NCBI GenBank assembly: GCA_030762895.1
Contig: CM061065.1
Span: forward strand, 78,625,607 to 78,689,606
Direction: 5' to 3'
Source: Sophora flavescens
Taxonomy: Eukaryota > Streptophyta > Magnoliopsida > Fabales > Fabaceae
DNA: 64,000 bases
The notes beneath the pieces were generated by a model, which saw only the letters and a program-made list of their open reading frames with translations, had not been told where the DNA came from and searched no databases. Every line of letters begins with the position of its first letter. The first letter of the stretch is position 1. Both the position numbers and the translations under genes were made by a program. Shown piece by piece: positions 1 through 12,279 of this stretch.

Positions 1-1737
1 TAATAAATATGAAGTTGTGCTCTGCAAGAGGTTTAGTAAAGATATATGTCCATTAATGGTCAGTATCTACAAATTGTATATCAATAATGCCTTTTTGCAC
101 ATAATCTCTGATAAAGTGATGTTTAATCTCTATATGCTTAGCCCTTGAATGCAATATTAGATTCTTAGATAGAATTATTGCAGCAGTGTTATCACACATA
201 AGTGGAATACTACTTACAAACACATTGTAGTCCTCCAATTGATGTTTGATCCATAGATGTTGTGCGCAGCAATTAGCAGCTAAAATATACTCAGCTTCAG
301 CAGTTGATAATGCAATAGTACTTTGTCTTTTGCTTGACCATGGGACTAGATTAGCTCCAATGAAGTGACATCCTCCACTGGTACTTTTTCTTTCAAGCCT
401 GTCTCCGGCATAGTCAGCATCACAAAAACCAACTAATCTGTAATCACCATTTTTCTTAAAGCACAAACCCAGATTAGTAGTACCTTTTTAAATACCTCAA
501 TATTCTTTTAACTGCTGATAAGTGAGATTCTCTTGGATCAAATTGAAATCGATCACATAAGCATACACTGAACGTAATATCAGTTCTAGACGCAGTAAGA
601 TATAGCAGAGATCCTATCATACCTCTATATACCTTTTGGTCTACCTTTTTTATCTTTATCATCTTTGTTTTTTATGGACGTGGGATGCATAGGGGTGTTC
701 ATAGGTTTGCAATCATCCATCTTGAATTTATTTAACAATTCCTTTGTGTACTTAGTTTGATGGATGTACACCTCGTCCACTGTTTGCTTCACTTGAAGTC
801 CAAGAAAGAACTTAAGTTCTCCTATCATGCTAATTTCAAACTCTTTCTGTATAAGCTTAGAGAATTCTTTACAGAGAGATTCATTAGTAGCACCAAAAAT
901 TATGTCATCAACATATATTTGAACAACAATAAAACTTGACTTATTGGATTTTCTAAATAAGGTTGTATCAACCTTTCCTCTACTAAATCCATTGTCCATT
1001 AAGGATGAACTTAACCTTTCATACCAAGATCTAGGAGCTTGTTTAAGGTCGTATAAAGCTTTATTTAGTTTATATACGTGTTCAGGTTGGGTTTCACTTT
1101 CAAAACCCGGAGGTTGCATAACATATACTTCCTCACTAATAACACCATTTAGAAAGGCACTTTTTACATCCATTTGATATAGCATTATATTATGATGTGC
1201 AGAAAATGATAACAAGATGTGAATTGCCTCTAATCTAGCAACTGGTGAAAAAGTTTCAGTGTAGTCTATACCTTCTTCCTGAGAATAACCTTATGCAACA
1301 AGTCTAGATTTATTTCTTATTACCTTACCATTTTCATCAAGCTTGTTCTTGTAGACCCATTTAGTTCCAATAATTGATTTGTCTTTCGGTAAAGGCACAA
1401 TAGTTCATACTTCACTTCTCTCAAATTGGTTCAGTTCTTCCTACATTGCAAGAATCTAGCCCTTGTCCAGTAGAGCCTCGTCTACTGTCTTTGGTTCAAA
1501 CTCAGAGACTAATGCAGAATCATCTTGCTATCTGAATGTAGATCTGGTTCTTAGCTTATCATTAGGATTCCCAATGATTTGATCTTGTGGATGATAATTC
1601 CTGAAGTACCGAGATCTTTGAATATTTTCCTGTTGAGAAGTTGACGACTCTGACTCATGTTGTTGAGGGTCGTCCACTTGATCATTAGGTTTGACAATTG
1701 CTTGAGTTTCAGAATCCTTGAGATTCAAATCTACAAT
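1..1737 (-). pseudogene. Element A reverse transcriptase-RNase H (broken)
   Basis: This is the 3' part of copia pol, which copies element RNA into cDNA and degrades the RNA strand. The RT catalytic motif YVDD is at 904-915, inside an open stretch at 625-1215 that contains QMDVKSAFLNG. RT continues in another frame at 474-662 (VYRGMIGSLLYLTASR). RNase H is at 53-466 with CDADYAGD, STAEAEY and CDNTAAI. A stop follows VDTDH near 50, and the sequence then continues as an IFTKPLAE-like tail. The N-terminal RT segment (about 1216-1530) is also broken, and 1528-1737 is the acidic linker after integrase. At least two frameshifts and one stop make it non-functional. Confidence 0.85.
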
Positions 1738-3073
1738 TGTTGGGAATTTGCATATAAAAAAAATAACGCAGCGGAAAAAATTCCCATCGAAGGATCCTTG
1801 CGAATGGTCACGATTCATGGTTAGAAGATTTACCTCTTGAAGCGATGACAGTTGATTAAAATCGTCTATCACGAACACCACACGAACGATGTCTCTAAGG
1901 TATCCACACGAGCAGATTCCGTGAACGTCCAACGTCACGAACCCGAAGCGTCTCTGTCTCATAGTGCTAGCTTCAAAAATCGAGACCTGCTGCTCACTAT
2001 CACTCTTTATTTGCGGCTAGGGTAAAACAAAACCGTGTAGGCACAATAGCTTAAGTGGTCTACTTATAGAAGCACCTCCTTAATTGAGTTAGTGAGCAGC
2101 GTTTGACCTAAGCCCCATGCACTATGCGCTAGGCCCAATAGAAAAGTCCAACTCTCCTTTTAATGCTTCTTTTAATCCGCTCTTATGTGTGTGACCCTAT
2201 AGGTTCCCAAAACATTAGTAGTAATATTAAATCCCATTTAATATTACAAACGATGTGGTATCTAGCAATACATCACTGCTACCTAAGTAGTGAGAAAGTC
2301 AGTGATTTGACGAAACCTTTCTGTGACAAATATTCATGTGCATTATTATCCCTTTGTCCATATATCTATATTGAACACAAGACATAGAATGTGTCACCCT
2401 TGTATGGTTCAATATCATGTTCCACGATACAGAGTAGACTTAACAACAAATAAGGTCAATATCTCATATTGACTCATTTCAACTGACCATGTATTTTCTG
2501 ATCTCACTCTATCAGGGGACCCACAGATATTACTCATGTTATGTAGGAAGGACAAATTCCATCTAGGTCACTCACATCCCTCTGCACGGCTCGTGGTATG
2601 CCCAATGACCGTCTTTATAATCATCCTATTACAGATGACGTTTAACGATATTAAAGCACACGACTCCTCATGTAGGGATCGTAGCGATTTCAGGTCGAAG
2701 GATTGCATACACCATTGTCACTATGAGAACTACTTATGACACTCACACAACGCTCCATGTAGTGCTCTCATGGTGGGTCAATCCAGTACATCATTACTCT
2801 AATGTGTATGTGGCGACTCGATATCTCATATCCATGACCCGTGAGATATGGTCATCAGCCTGCACACATAATAGTCTCAATGTATTATTATTGTCCTAAT
2901 TAATAAAATACTTGACTACGGATATTTAAGAATAGGATTTCATTGTTCAATAGTGTCTCACAATCAAGTCATATACTTGATATTCTATTAAACTGAAATT
3001 TCTATTCTAAGGACTTTTATTATGTTTAAACAAGTAACACAATAAACTGGAATGTATACAATAAACTGGAATG
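1738..3073 (-). mobile_element. Inverted, truncated solo LTR of the Angela-like family
   Basis: The sequence is the reverse complement of the LTRs at 4027-33147. It starts with tgttgggaattt, the complement of the LTR 3' end, and runs to the segment near the LTR 5' end (aataaactggaatg). No internal region is present. The left flank acaat (1733-1737) is an apparent target-site copy; acaat also occurs at 3058-3062. About the first 100 bp of the LTR is missing at the right side. A 19-bp unit, aataaactggaatgtatac, is repeated in tandem at 3041-3078. The insertion splits the linker between integrase and RT of element A. Confidence 0.85.
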
Positions 3074-4021
3074 TATACTTCATCAAGCTCTGATAATTTC
3101 TTATCAAGTTGTTTGTCATTAAACTTGACATGTATACATTCTTCTACTACTAAGGTTCTAGAATTATAAACTCTAAACCCTTTTGATGATTCAGGATACC
3201 CTAACAGAATACCATTATCTACTTTAGCATCAAACTTACTAAGTTGATCTTTAGTATTCAATATATAGCATTTACAACCAAAAGGATGAAAGTAAGATAT
3301 GTTGGGTTTTTGTCCTTTCCACAATTCATAAGGAGTCTTATTCAAAATTGGTCTAATGTATATTTTGTTTTGAATGTAGCAGGCAGTATTAACAGCTTCA
3401 TCCTAGAAGTGTCTAGGGAGAGAGTCATCATTGAGCATTGTTCTAGCCATCTCTTGAAGAGATCTGTTCTTTCTCTCTACCACACCATTTTGATGTGGTG
3501 TTCTAGGTATTAAGAAGTTGTGAAGTGTACCACTTTCTTCATAGAACTTATGAAATAGCTCATTTTCAAACTCTCCCCCTATCGTCACTTCCGATTGAAG
3601 TGATACACATGACCTATTCATTATGTACTCGTTTGCATAATACAGAGAAGACCTTAAAAGACTCATCCTTGTGAGCCAGGAACATAACCCATGTCCATCT
3701 AGTGTAGTCGTCTACTATGACTAAACCATATTTCTTTCCACTAATAGAGGCAGTCCTAGTTGGTCCAACAGATCAAGGTGTAGCAACTCTAGTGGTCTAT
3801 TGGTACCAACAACATTCTTAGATTCAAAGGAACCTTTGACATGTTTTCCCTTTTGACATGCATCACAGAGAGCATCATATTTGAACTTAAGCTTTGGTAA
3901 TCCTCTCACGAGGTTATGCTTATTTAGCTTTGAAATTAACATCAAGCTTGAATGACCTAGTCTTTCGTGCCAAATCCATCGCTCGTCTTCAATGAACACT
4001 AGACATGAGACACTTTGATTT
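3074..4021 (-). pseudogene. Element A integrase (broken)
   Basis: This is copia integrase, which inserts cDNA into the chromosome. The GAG-pre-integrase/zinc-binding part at 3721-3999 shows WHERLGH and CDACQKGKH, an HHCC-type site. The catalytic core follows in other frames: LLHLDL near 3760, GGEFENELF at about 3560-3600, and GVVERKNRSLQEMART near 3450, which holds the catalytic Glu. The second catalytic Asp, normally just before GGEF, is not visible (the sequence reads VTIGGEFEN). The C-terminal part at 3076-3345 has NKTPYELWKG and FGCKCYILN. Frameshifts near 3720 and between 3403 and 3345 break the frame. Confidence 0.85.
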
Positions 4022-4026
4022 GTTAG
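4022..4026. repeat. Left TSD of the tandem array (gttag)
   Basis: These five bases directly precede the first LTR (tgttggtgtaag). The same five bases directly follow the last LTR at 33148-33152. This is the only matched TSD pair around the 29-kb array. Confidence 0.9.
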
Positions 4027-5437
4027 TGTTGGTGTAAGCCCTAGAGGCCAATGTATTTCTTTAGACTTACATTTGTATCTTGCTATTTCATATATATATA
4101 TATGATATGAGGCATTCCAGTTTATTGTGTTACTTGTTTAAACATAATAAAGTCCTTAGAATAGAAATTTCTGTTCAATAGAATATCAAGTATATGACTT
4201 GATCGTGAGACACTATTGAACAATGAAATCCTATTCTTAAATATCCGTAGTCAAGTATTTTTATTAATAAGGACAATAATAATACAATTGAGACTATTAT
4301 GTGTGCAGACTGATGACCACATCTCACGGGTCATAGATATGAGATATCGAGTTGCCACATAGGTACGCATTAAGGTAATGATGTACTGGATTGACCCACC
4401 ATGAGAACACTACATGGAGCGTTATGTGAGAGTCATAAGTAGTTCTCATAGTGACAATGGTGTATGTAATCCTTCGACCTGAAATCACTACGATCCCTAC
4501 ATGAGGAGTCGTGTGCTTTAATATCGTCAAACGTCATCTGTAATAGGATGATTATAAAGACGATCATTGGGCATACCACGAGCCATGCGGAGGGATGTGA
4601 GTGACCTAGATGGAATTTGTCCCTCCTACATAACAGAGAGTAATATCTCGTGGGCCCCCGATAGAGTGAGACTGTAAAATGCATGGCCGTGCTGAAATGA
4701 GTCAATATGAGATATTGACCTCATTTGTTGTTAAGTCTACTCGGGTATCAGGGAACATGATATTGAACCATACAAGGGTGACACATTCTATGCCTTGTGT
4801 TCAATATAGATATATGGACAAAGGGATAACAATGCACATGAATATTTGTCACGAAAAGGTTTCGTCAAATCACTGACTTTCTCACTACTTAGGTAGCAGT
4901 GATGTATTGCTAGATACAGCTCACTGTTTGTAATATTAAATGGGATTTAATATTACTGCTAACGTATTGGGAACCTATAGGGTCACACACAAAAGAGCGG
5001 ATTAAAAGAAGCATTAAAAGAAAGTTGGACTTTCCTATTGGGCCTAGCGCATAGTAGATGGGCTTAGGTCAAATGTTGCTCACTAACTCACTTAAGGAGG
5101 TGATACTATAAGTAGACCACTTAAGTTGTTGTGCCCACACGGTTGATAACCTAGCCGCACAAAAGAGAGTAAGTGTGAACAACAAAGTCTCGGTTTTGAA
5201 GCTAGCACTGTGAGACAGAGACGCTTCGGTTCGTGGCGTTGGACGCTCATGGAATCCGCTCGTGTGGATACCTCTAGAGACACCGTTTCGTGCGGTGTTC
5301 GTGATAGACGAATTTCAACAAACAGCCATCGCTTCAAGAGGTAAACTTTCGAATCATGAATCATGACCATTCGCAAGGATCCTTCGATGGGAATTTTTCC
5401 ATGTGTTTTCTTTTGTTTTATACGCAAATTCCCAACA
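4027..5437 (+). repeat. Angela-like LTR 1 (5' end of array)
   Basis: It is 1411 bp, starts tgttggtgtaagcc and ends aaattcccaaca. It carries a TATA-like ctataagtag near 5110 and, near the end, the inverted repeat ACACCG/CGGTGT. It keeps the intact local sequence gtgcagactgatg at 4303-4315, which is altered in LTRs 2-5. Confidence 0.92.
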
Positions 5438-5439
5438 AG

Positions 5440-5451
5440 TGGTATCAGAGC
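5440..5451 (+). promoter_or_regulatory. Primer-binding site, copy 1 (tRNA-iMet)
   Basis: TGGTATCAGAGC lies two bases after the LTR end. It is complementary to the 3' end of initiator tRNA-Met and is the start site for minus-strand cDNA. Confidence 0.9.
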
Positions 5452-7490
5452 GCTTGCGAAAACCATGATTCTATTACGTGGTTTATCTGTTATGTATGAT
5501 AACATGTTTGTAATGTGAATCGTTTTCTGAAAATTGATTTTGAAAATCGTTTGCATCTGGTTTGCGAAACCTTGTTTCTGTGATTTTCGTATGTATATGA
5601 TATATATGTCTATTGCATGTTTGTGTATATATGCGATATGTACATTGGTTCTGAATCCTTATTATGTTCTGCGATGGCATCAAATGTTGATGTCAAACAT
5701 GATTGTTTTCAGTTCTGTGTTGGCGGCGTTAAGGGGTTTCTGACATGAAAAGTTCATGTTGTTGCGGCTGAGGTTCCAAGTGTTGAAACCGTAGCCGTCG
5801 TTCCTTGCAACGTGAAGTGTTCACGGGCCTTGCGGTTTTAGGGTTGAAAGGTTGACGCCCTAGCCACCAAGGAAGCGAGGCACACTTCGGAATTTCGGAA
5901 TTTCTAGCGGGACCCCCGTGCTACCTCTGCGTAGTGTGTAATTTCGAAATTCAAATTTGGAAATTTTATGTCACCATTTAATAATTATATCAACCACAAT
6001 AAATGTGATTTATAGTAACATCAATTATAATAAATGTGATTTATTATATATATGTTACGGTTTCAAAATTCAAATTTTGAAATGTGATTTATATCAATCA
6101 CAGTAAATGTGATTTATAGTAACATCAATTATAATAAATGTGATTTATTATATATATGTTACGTTTTCAAAATTCAGATTTTGAAATGTGATTTATATCA
6201 ATTACAATAAATGTGATTTGTTACAATAAATGTGATTTATGTTAATTGAATAAATGTGATTTATGTCAATTACAATAAATGTGATTTGTGGTAACAACAA
6301 TTGCAATAAATGTGATTTATGCCATTTACAATAAATATGATTTATAATAAATGTGATTTGTGGTAACAACAATTGCAATAAATATGATTTATAGTAACAT
6401 CTATTATAATAAATGTGATTTATTATATATATATGTTATGTTTTCAAAATTCAGATTTTGAAATCTCTAATTTATGAAATTAATAATAATAATGATTATG
6501 TGTTATTATTGGTTGTTACTATTTATTTGGTGATGTATGGTGAATGGTTATGGCCTTAGTCCTTTTACCTTTTGGTTTTTATTTTGAAATACGGCCTGCG
6601 TGCCGTGCCTTTCTCTTATATTCCATATGTATCTTCTTTTCTCATCTCACTCCCCTCATATGTAAAATGAGGTTTCTGTCTATGTAATGTAATGATGGAG
6701 ACAAGAAGACGCTATCACGTGGGAGATCTTGCTTGGAGAAGCTTGGACGCTCCTAGGTTTTAGTTTAGATTCTCTCATTGGCTTGGGAGAATCAATGCGT
6801 TAGGGGCCATAACCATATCACATTTATTTACCTTATATATGTATGAGATGCATGTATGTATATAGTATGTTAAAAGATGTTTAACTAATATATGTATGAG
6901 ATGCATGTATGAAAATAGTAAGTTAAAGAGTTTAACAAATGATGAGATCAAGTTTTAATCAAATCCCTCAAAAGGAAATATTAAGTCACATTTAAAGGCC
7001 TTCCGATGCATGGCACTCGTCAAGACTACTATCGATTAAGTGTGGGTTCGCCAAAGCGGGGTACCTTTATCTATAATAGTAAGGCGCGATGGGACAAATG
7101 TAATGTTCAACTGCTATCCATTGGGTTTGACTTAACTAAGCCAACTTCAATAGGATTGAAAGGCTTAGAGGCTTATAAGTTGGGCTTTAGTCCATGTGAT
7201 GGATTAGAATAAGAGTTATTCACCCAACTATCCAAGAGTTGCATGAGATGCAATCGGAAAGTGTTTCCTACCTAAATAACCGAATTTTGGGTGATCAGCC
7301 AAAGCTGACTTAAAGCTAGGTGAAATACGGATCTTGGCCCACCAGAAAATCTTCCAACGGGATTTTCCGAATCAATGATGAGGGTCATTGTTTTGAGTAA
7401 AATAGTGGGAGGCGTATTTAATTAAAGACCTTATTAAATAACTTCATGGCATGATACTTATACTTTGCATATTTATCTCTGTAGATTACC
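5452..7490 (+). other. Untranslated leader, copy 1
   Basis: This is a two-kilobase leader between the primer-binding site and gag ATG, with no recognisable protein domain. It includes the AT-rich repeat block at 5985-6430. A 68-codon open frame at 7006-7212 recurs in copies 2 and 4 and is broken in copy 3. Its conservation is explained by recent duplication. Confidence 0.75.
5985..6430 (+). repeat. AT-rich hairpin repeat block, copy 1
   Basis: About 15 irregular copies of the word ATAAATGTGATTTAT and variants occur here. The word is an inverted repeat (ATAAAT / ATTTAT around GTG). Some copies extend to ATCACA...TGTGAT arms. Spacing is irregular, so this is not a simple satellite. Equivalent blocks lie at about 12815-13265, 19755-20205 and 26705-27150. 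Confidence 0.85.
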
Positions 7491-7882
7491 ATGGCATCAA
7501 ACACATCAAGTAACCTGTCATTGTGATCCGTCCTTGAGAAGGACAAACTATCCGAACGCAATTTTACTGGACTGGTACAGAAACTTGAGGATTGTCCTCA
7601 AACACGAGAAAAAGCTGTATGTTCTTGAGGAGCCTATTCTCGAGAAGCCACCGGCTTCAAGTGCTCCTAGGGTGGCGGGGATGCTTATAAGAAGCATCGG
7701 GGATGACGCCTTAGACGTGGGCTGTCTTATGCTTGCCGCCATGACCTCTGAGCTGCAAAAGCAACATGAGACCATGGAGGCGTACGATATGATCGTGCAC
7801 CTCAAGCTGCTCTACCAAGAGCAAGCAAGCAAGAAGAACTGCCCAAAATACCGGAAGAAAGCAAGAAGAAGAAGGAAGTGAG
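7491..7882 (+). pseudogene. Angela-like gag, copy 1 (internally deleted)
   Basis: The ATG at 7491 begins MASNTSSNLSL, followed at codon 12 by TGA (7524-7526); the equivalent codon reads CGA in copies 2 and 3. Capsid-type sequence follows in shifting frames: NLRIVLKHEKKLYVLEEPI, then MTSELQKQHETMEAYDMIVHLKLLYQEQAS. From there it passes straight to NCPKY, which is the last Cys of a CCHC knuckle, and on into protease. The second half of capsid and most of the nucleocapsid zinc knuckle are therefore absent. The deletion is shared by all four copies. Confidence 0.8.
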
Positions 7883-7897
7883 ACTTCCACTTCAGGT

Positions 7898-10800
7898 ATG
7901 TTTGTTATAGAAGTCAATTTATCTACTTCTGCATCATGGGTATTAGATACCGGATGTGGTTCTCACATTTGTACAAATGTGCAGGATCTAAACAGGAGTA
8001 GACCATTGGCAAAGGGTGAAGTCGACCTACGAGTTGGAAATGGAGCAAAGGTTGCTGCTTTAGCCGTAGGGACTTATGTATTGACTTTGCCCACTGGGCT
8101 TACTATTCAGTTAGAGAACTGTTATTTTGTGCCTGCAATTAGCAGGAATATCATTTCCATTTCTTGTTTGGACAAGATTGGTTTTTCTTTTATAATAAAG
8201 AACAAAAGTTGTTCTATTTATTTGGATGATATTTGCTATGCTAGTGCACACATGAGTAATGGACTTTATGTCCTTGATCTTGAAATGCCCATCTATAACG
8301 TAAATACTAAGAGGATCAAACCAAATGAGTTGAACCCGTCTTATCTTTGGCATTGTCGTTTACGCCATATAAATGAGAAGCGCATTTCGAAGCTCCATAA
8401 AGATGGACTCTTGGACTCATTTGATTATGAATCATATGAGATATGTGAGTCTTGTTTATTGGGAAAGATGACTAAAGCTCCATTCACGCTAAAGGTGAAA
8501 GAGCCAACGATCTTTTGGGTCTTATACATAGCGATGTATGCGGACCCCTAAACACATTAGCTAGAGGTGGTTTTCGAGTACTTCATCACATTTACTTGAT
8601 GATTTCGGGTAGATATGGATTTGTGTATCTTATGAAACATAAATCGGAATCCTTTGAAAAGTTCAAGGAATTCAAAAATGAGGTACAAAACCAACTTGGT
8701 AAAAATATTAAAGCTCTTCGATCAGATCGAGGTGGTGAATATTTGAGCCTAGAGTTTACTGATCATCTGAGAGAGTGTGAGATTTTATCTCAACTCACTC
8801 CACCTGGAACACCACAATGGAATGGTGTTTCTGATAGGAGAAATCGAACCTTGTTGGACATGGTTCGGTCTATGATGAGTCATGCAAACCTTCCAAACTC
8901 CTTTTGGGGATATGCTCTATTGACAGCAGCTTTTACACTTAACCGTGTTCCATCCAAAACGGTAAAAAAGACACCATATGAGATATGGACTGGTAGACGA
9001 CCCAGCATGTCTTTTATGAAGATTTGGGGTTGTGAAGCATATGTAAAACGTCAAGTTTCTAATAAGCTTGATCCCAAATCTGATAAATACTTCTTTGTGG
9101 GGTATCCCAAAGAAACCAAGGGATACTATTTCTATAATCCTTCCGAAGGCAAAGTGGTTGTCGCACGGACTGGTGTATTCCTAGAAAAGGAGTTTATCTC
9201 CATAGGAACCAGTGGGAGGAAGATAGAACTTGAAGAAATTCAAGAATCACAGAGTGGTGACCTACCATTGGTGGAACAGGAGCAACCTTCACAGACTTTG
9301 TGGAGGAACAACCCGCTCCAGTAGCACAAGACCAGCGTAGGTCTAACAGGATACGTCACCAGCCTGAGAGATATGGATTTCTCATGACTCCACAAGGTGA
9401 TGTATTGCTCATGGATCAAGATGAGCCTGTGACCTACCAGGAGGCCATTATTGGCCCAGAATCTGAGAAGTGGCTTGAGGCCATGAAATCTGAGATGGAT
9501 TCCATGTACACCAACCAGGTATGGACCTTGGTAGAGCCACCTGAAGGGGTAAAACCTATAGGGTGCAAGTGGGTTTTCAAAAAGAAAACTGACATGGATG
9601 GTAAGGTACACACCTTTAAGGCGCGATTGGTCGCTAAGGGTTTCAAGCAAATTCATGGTGTCGACTATGATGAGACCTTTTCACCTGTTGCGATGCTTAA
9701 ATCCGTCCGGATCTTACTTGATATCGCTGCATACCATGATTATGAGATATGGCAGATGGATGTCAAAACTGCCTTCCTTAATGGAAAGCTTCTTGAGGAT
9801 GTGTACATGACACAACCTGAAGGCTTTGACATTTCAGAGGATGCCCGAAAGGTATGTAATTGCAGCGGTCAATCTATGGATTGAAGCAAGCTTCCAGAAG
9901 TTGGAACCTTCGTTTTGATGATCTTTGTAAGACGATGCGGATTCATCAAAAATGAAGATGAACCTTGTGTCTACAAGAAGGTTAGTGGGAGCATTGTTGT
10001 TTTTCTGGTGTTATATGTAGATGACATATTACTCATTGGAAATGACATCCCTACACTACAAAATGTAAAGACATGGTTAGGGAATTGCTTCTCTATGAAA
10101 GATTTGGGTGAGGCTACCTATGTATTGGGAATCAGGATCTATAGGGATAGATCGCTGAAATTGCTTGGCCTAAGTCAGAGTACATACATAGACAAAGTGT
10201 TGAGACGCTTTAACATGCATGAATCCAAGAAAGGACTCTTGCCTATGTCACATGGTATATGCCTATCAAAGGCACAATCCCTTTCCACTCAAGAAGAAAG
10301 GGATCGCATGAGTAAGATTCCATATGCATCCGCAATTGGATCTATCATGTATGCCATGTTATGTACTCGACCAGATGTATCGTATGCTTTAAGCATAACG
10401 AGCAGGTACCGATCGATCCGGTGAAAGTCACTGTCTGCTCAAGAGCATCCTTAAGTACTTGAGAAGAACTAAGGATTCGTTCTTGGTATATGGAGGTGAG
10501 GAAGAGCTTGATGTAATAGGTTACACCGATGCTGGCTTCCAGGCCGATAAGGATGATTCCGGATCGTAATCCGGTTATGTGTTCTGCTGAATGGCGGGGT
10601 CGTGAGCTGGAAAAGTTCGAAGCGGAGACGAGTTGCCGATTCTACAACAGAGGCTGAGTATATTGCTGCCTCCAATGCGGCAAAGGAGGCTGTTTGGATC
10701 GGGAAGTTCATTCGAGCTTGGTACGGTTCTGGTATTGTGGACCCCATTGATCTCTATTGTGATAACAATGGGGCCATTGCACAAGCTAAGGAACCTAGAT

Positions 10801-10919
10801 CTCATCAGCGATCCAAACATATATTAGGCGCTTCCATCTCATTCGAGAGATTATCGATAGAGGAGATGTGAAGATATGCAGGTACCAACACTTGATAACG
10901 TTGCCCCCCTTACGAAACC
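7898..10919 (+). pseudogene. Angela-like pol, copy 1 (PR-INT-RT-RNase H, 3' truncated)
   Basis: Protease starts near 7898 with the active-site motif WVLDTGCGSHIC. The integrase zinc region has WHCRLRHINEK and CESCLLGKM. The integrase core (8515-9324) has HSDVCGP and RSDRGGEY, but the third catalytic residue is Asp (GAT, 8833-8835) instead of Glu. RT occupies about 9430-10390 with YVDD at 10014-10025. RNase H at about 10500-10870 shows STTEAEYIAAS and YCDNNGAIAQAKEP. Frame breaks lie near 8500, 9300, 9880 and 10400. The 3' end, including the polypurine tract, is lost at 10919/10920. Confidence 0.85.
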
Positions 10920-12279
10920 TGTATCTTGCTATTTCATATATATATATGATATGAGGCATTCCGGGTTTATTGTGTTACTTGTTTAAACATAATAAAGTCC
11001 TTAGAATAGAAATTTACTGTTCAATAGAATATCAAGTATATGACTTGATCGTGAGACACTATTGAACAATGAAATCCTATTCTTAAATATCCGTAGTCAA
11101 GTATTTTATTAATAAGGACAATAATAATACAATTGAGACTATTATGTGTGCGGGGCGATGACCACATCTCACGGGTCATAGATATGAGATATCGAGTTGC
11201 CACATAGGTACGCATTAAGGTAATGATGTCTTGGATTGACCCACCATGAGAACACTACATGGAGCGTTATGTGAGTGTCATAAGTAGTTCTCATAGTGAC
11301 AATGGTGTATGTAATCCTTCGACCTGAAATCACTACGATCCCTACATGAGGAGTCGTGTGCTTTAATATCGTCAAACGTCATCTGTAATAGGATGATTAT
11401 AAAGACGATCATTGGGCATACCACGAGCCATGCGGAGGGATGTGAGTGACCTAGATGGAATTTGTCCCTCCTACATAACAGGAGTAATATCTGTGGGCCC
11501 CCTGATAGAGTGAGACTGTAAAATGCATGGCCGTGCTGAAATGAGTCAATATGAGATATTGACCTCATTTGTTGTTAAGTCTACTCGGGTATCAGGGAAC
11601 ATGATATTGAACCATACAAGGGTGACACATTCTATGCCTTGTGTTCAATATAGATATATGGACAAAGGGATAACAATGCACATGAATATTTGTCACAGAA
11701 AGGTTTCGTCAAATCACTGACTTTCTCACTACTTAGGTAGCAGTGATGTATTGCTAGATACCGCTCACTGTTTATAATATTAAATGGGATTTAATATTAC
11801 TGCTAACGTATTGGGAACCTATAGGGTCACACACAAAAAAGAGCGGATTAAAAGAAGCATTAAAAGAAAGTTGGACTTTCCTATTGGGCCTAGCGCATAG
11901 TAGATGGGCTTAGGTCAAATGTTGCTCACTAACTCACTTAAGGAGGTGATACTATAAGTAGACCACTTAAGTTGTTGTGCCTACACGGTTGATAACCTAG
12001 CCGCACAAAAGAGAGTAAGTGTGAACAACAAAGTCTCGGTTTTGAAGGTAGCCGTGAGACGAGAGGCGCTTCGGTTCGTGGCGTTGGGCGCTCACGGAAT
12101 CCGCTCGTGTGGATACCTCTAGAGACACCGTTCGTGCGGTGTTCGTGATAGGCAATTTCAACAAACAGCCATCGCTTCAAGAGGTAAACTTTGAATCATG
12201 AATCATGACCATTCGCAAGGATCCTTCGATGGGAATTTTTCCGCTGCGTTTCTTTTGTTTTATACGCAAATTCCCAGCG
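10920..12279 (+). repeat. Angela-like LTR 2 (lacks its first 48 bp)
   Basis: It begins at gtatcttgctattt, where other LTRs have 48 more bases before it. Compared with the copy 2/LTR 3 junction (17744-17874), 131 bp are missing: the end of RNase H, the polypurine tract and the LTR tip. The 3' end reads cccagcgg rather than cccaacag. The primer-binding site after it is altered (tggtatcgagcc, 12281-12292). Confidence 0.85.

Noticed and set aside
4433..4705. Antisense open frame of about 90 codons in the Angela-like LTR, repeated in other LTRs
   Set aside because: It recurs only because the LTRs are recent copies. It has no known domain, and it is broken in some LTRs.
5985..6430. CRISPR-like look of the AT-rich repeats
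   Set aside because: Repeats are short, degenerate and irregularly spaced, spacers are not unique, and the context is a plant retrotransposon leader.
7006..7212. Conserved 68-codon open frame upstream of gag (also 13835-14041 and 27728-27934)
   Set aside because: Conservation is explained by recent duplication. The frame is lost in copy 3 and no domain is seen. It could be a short upstream frame but cannot be supported as a gene.
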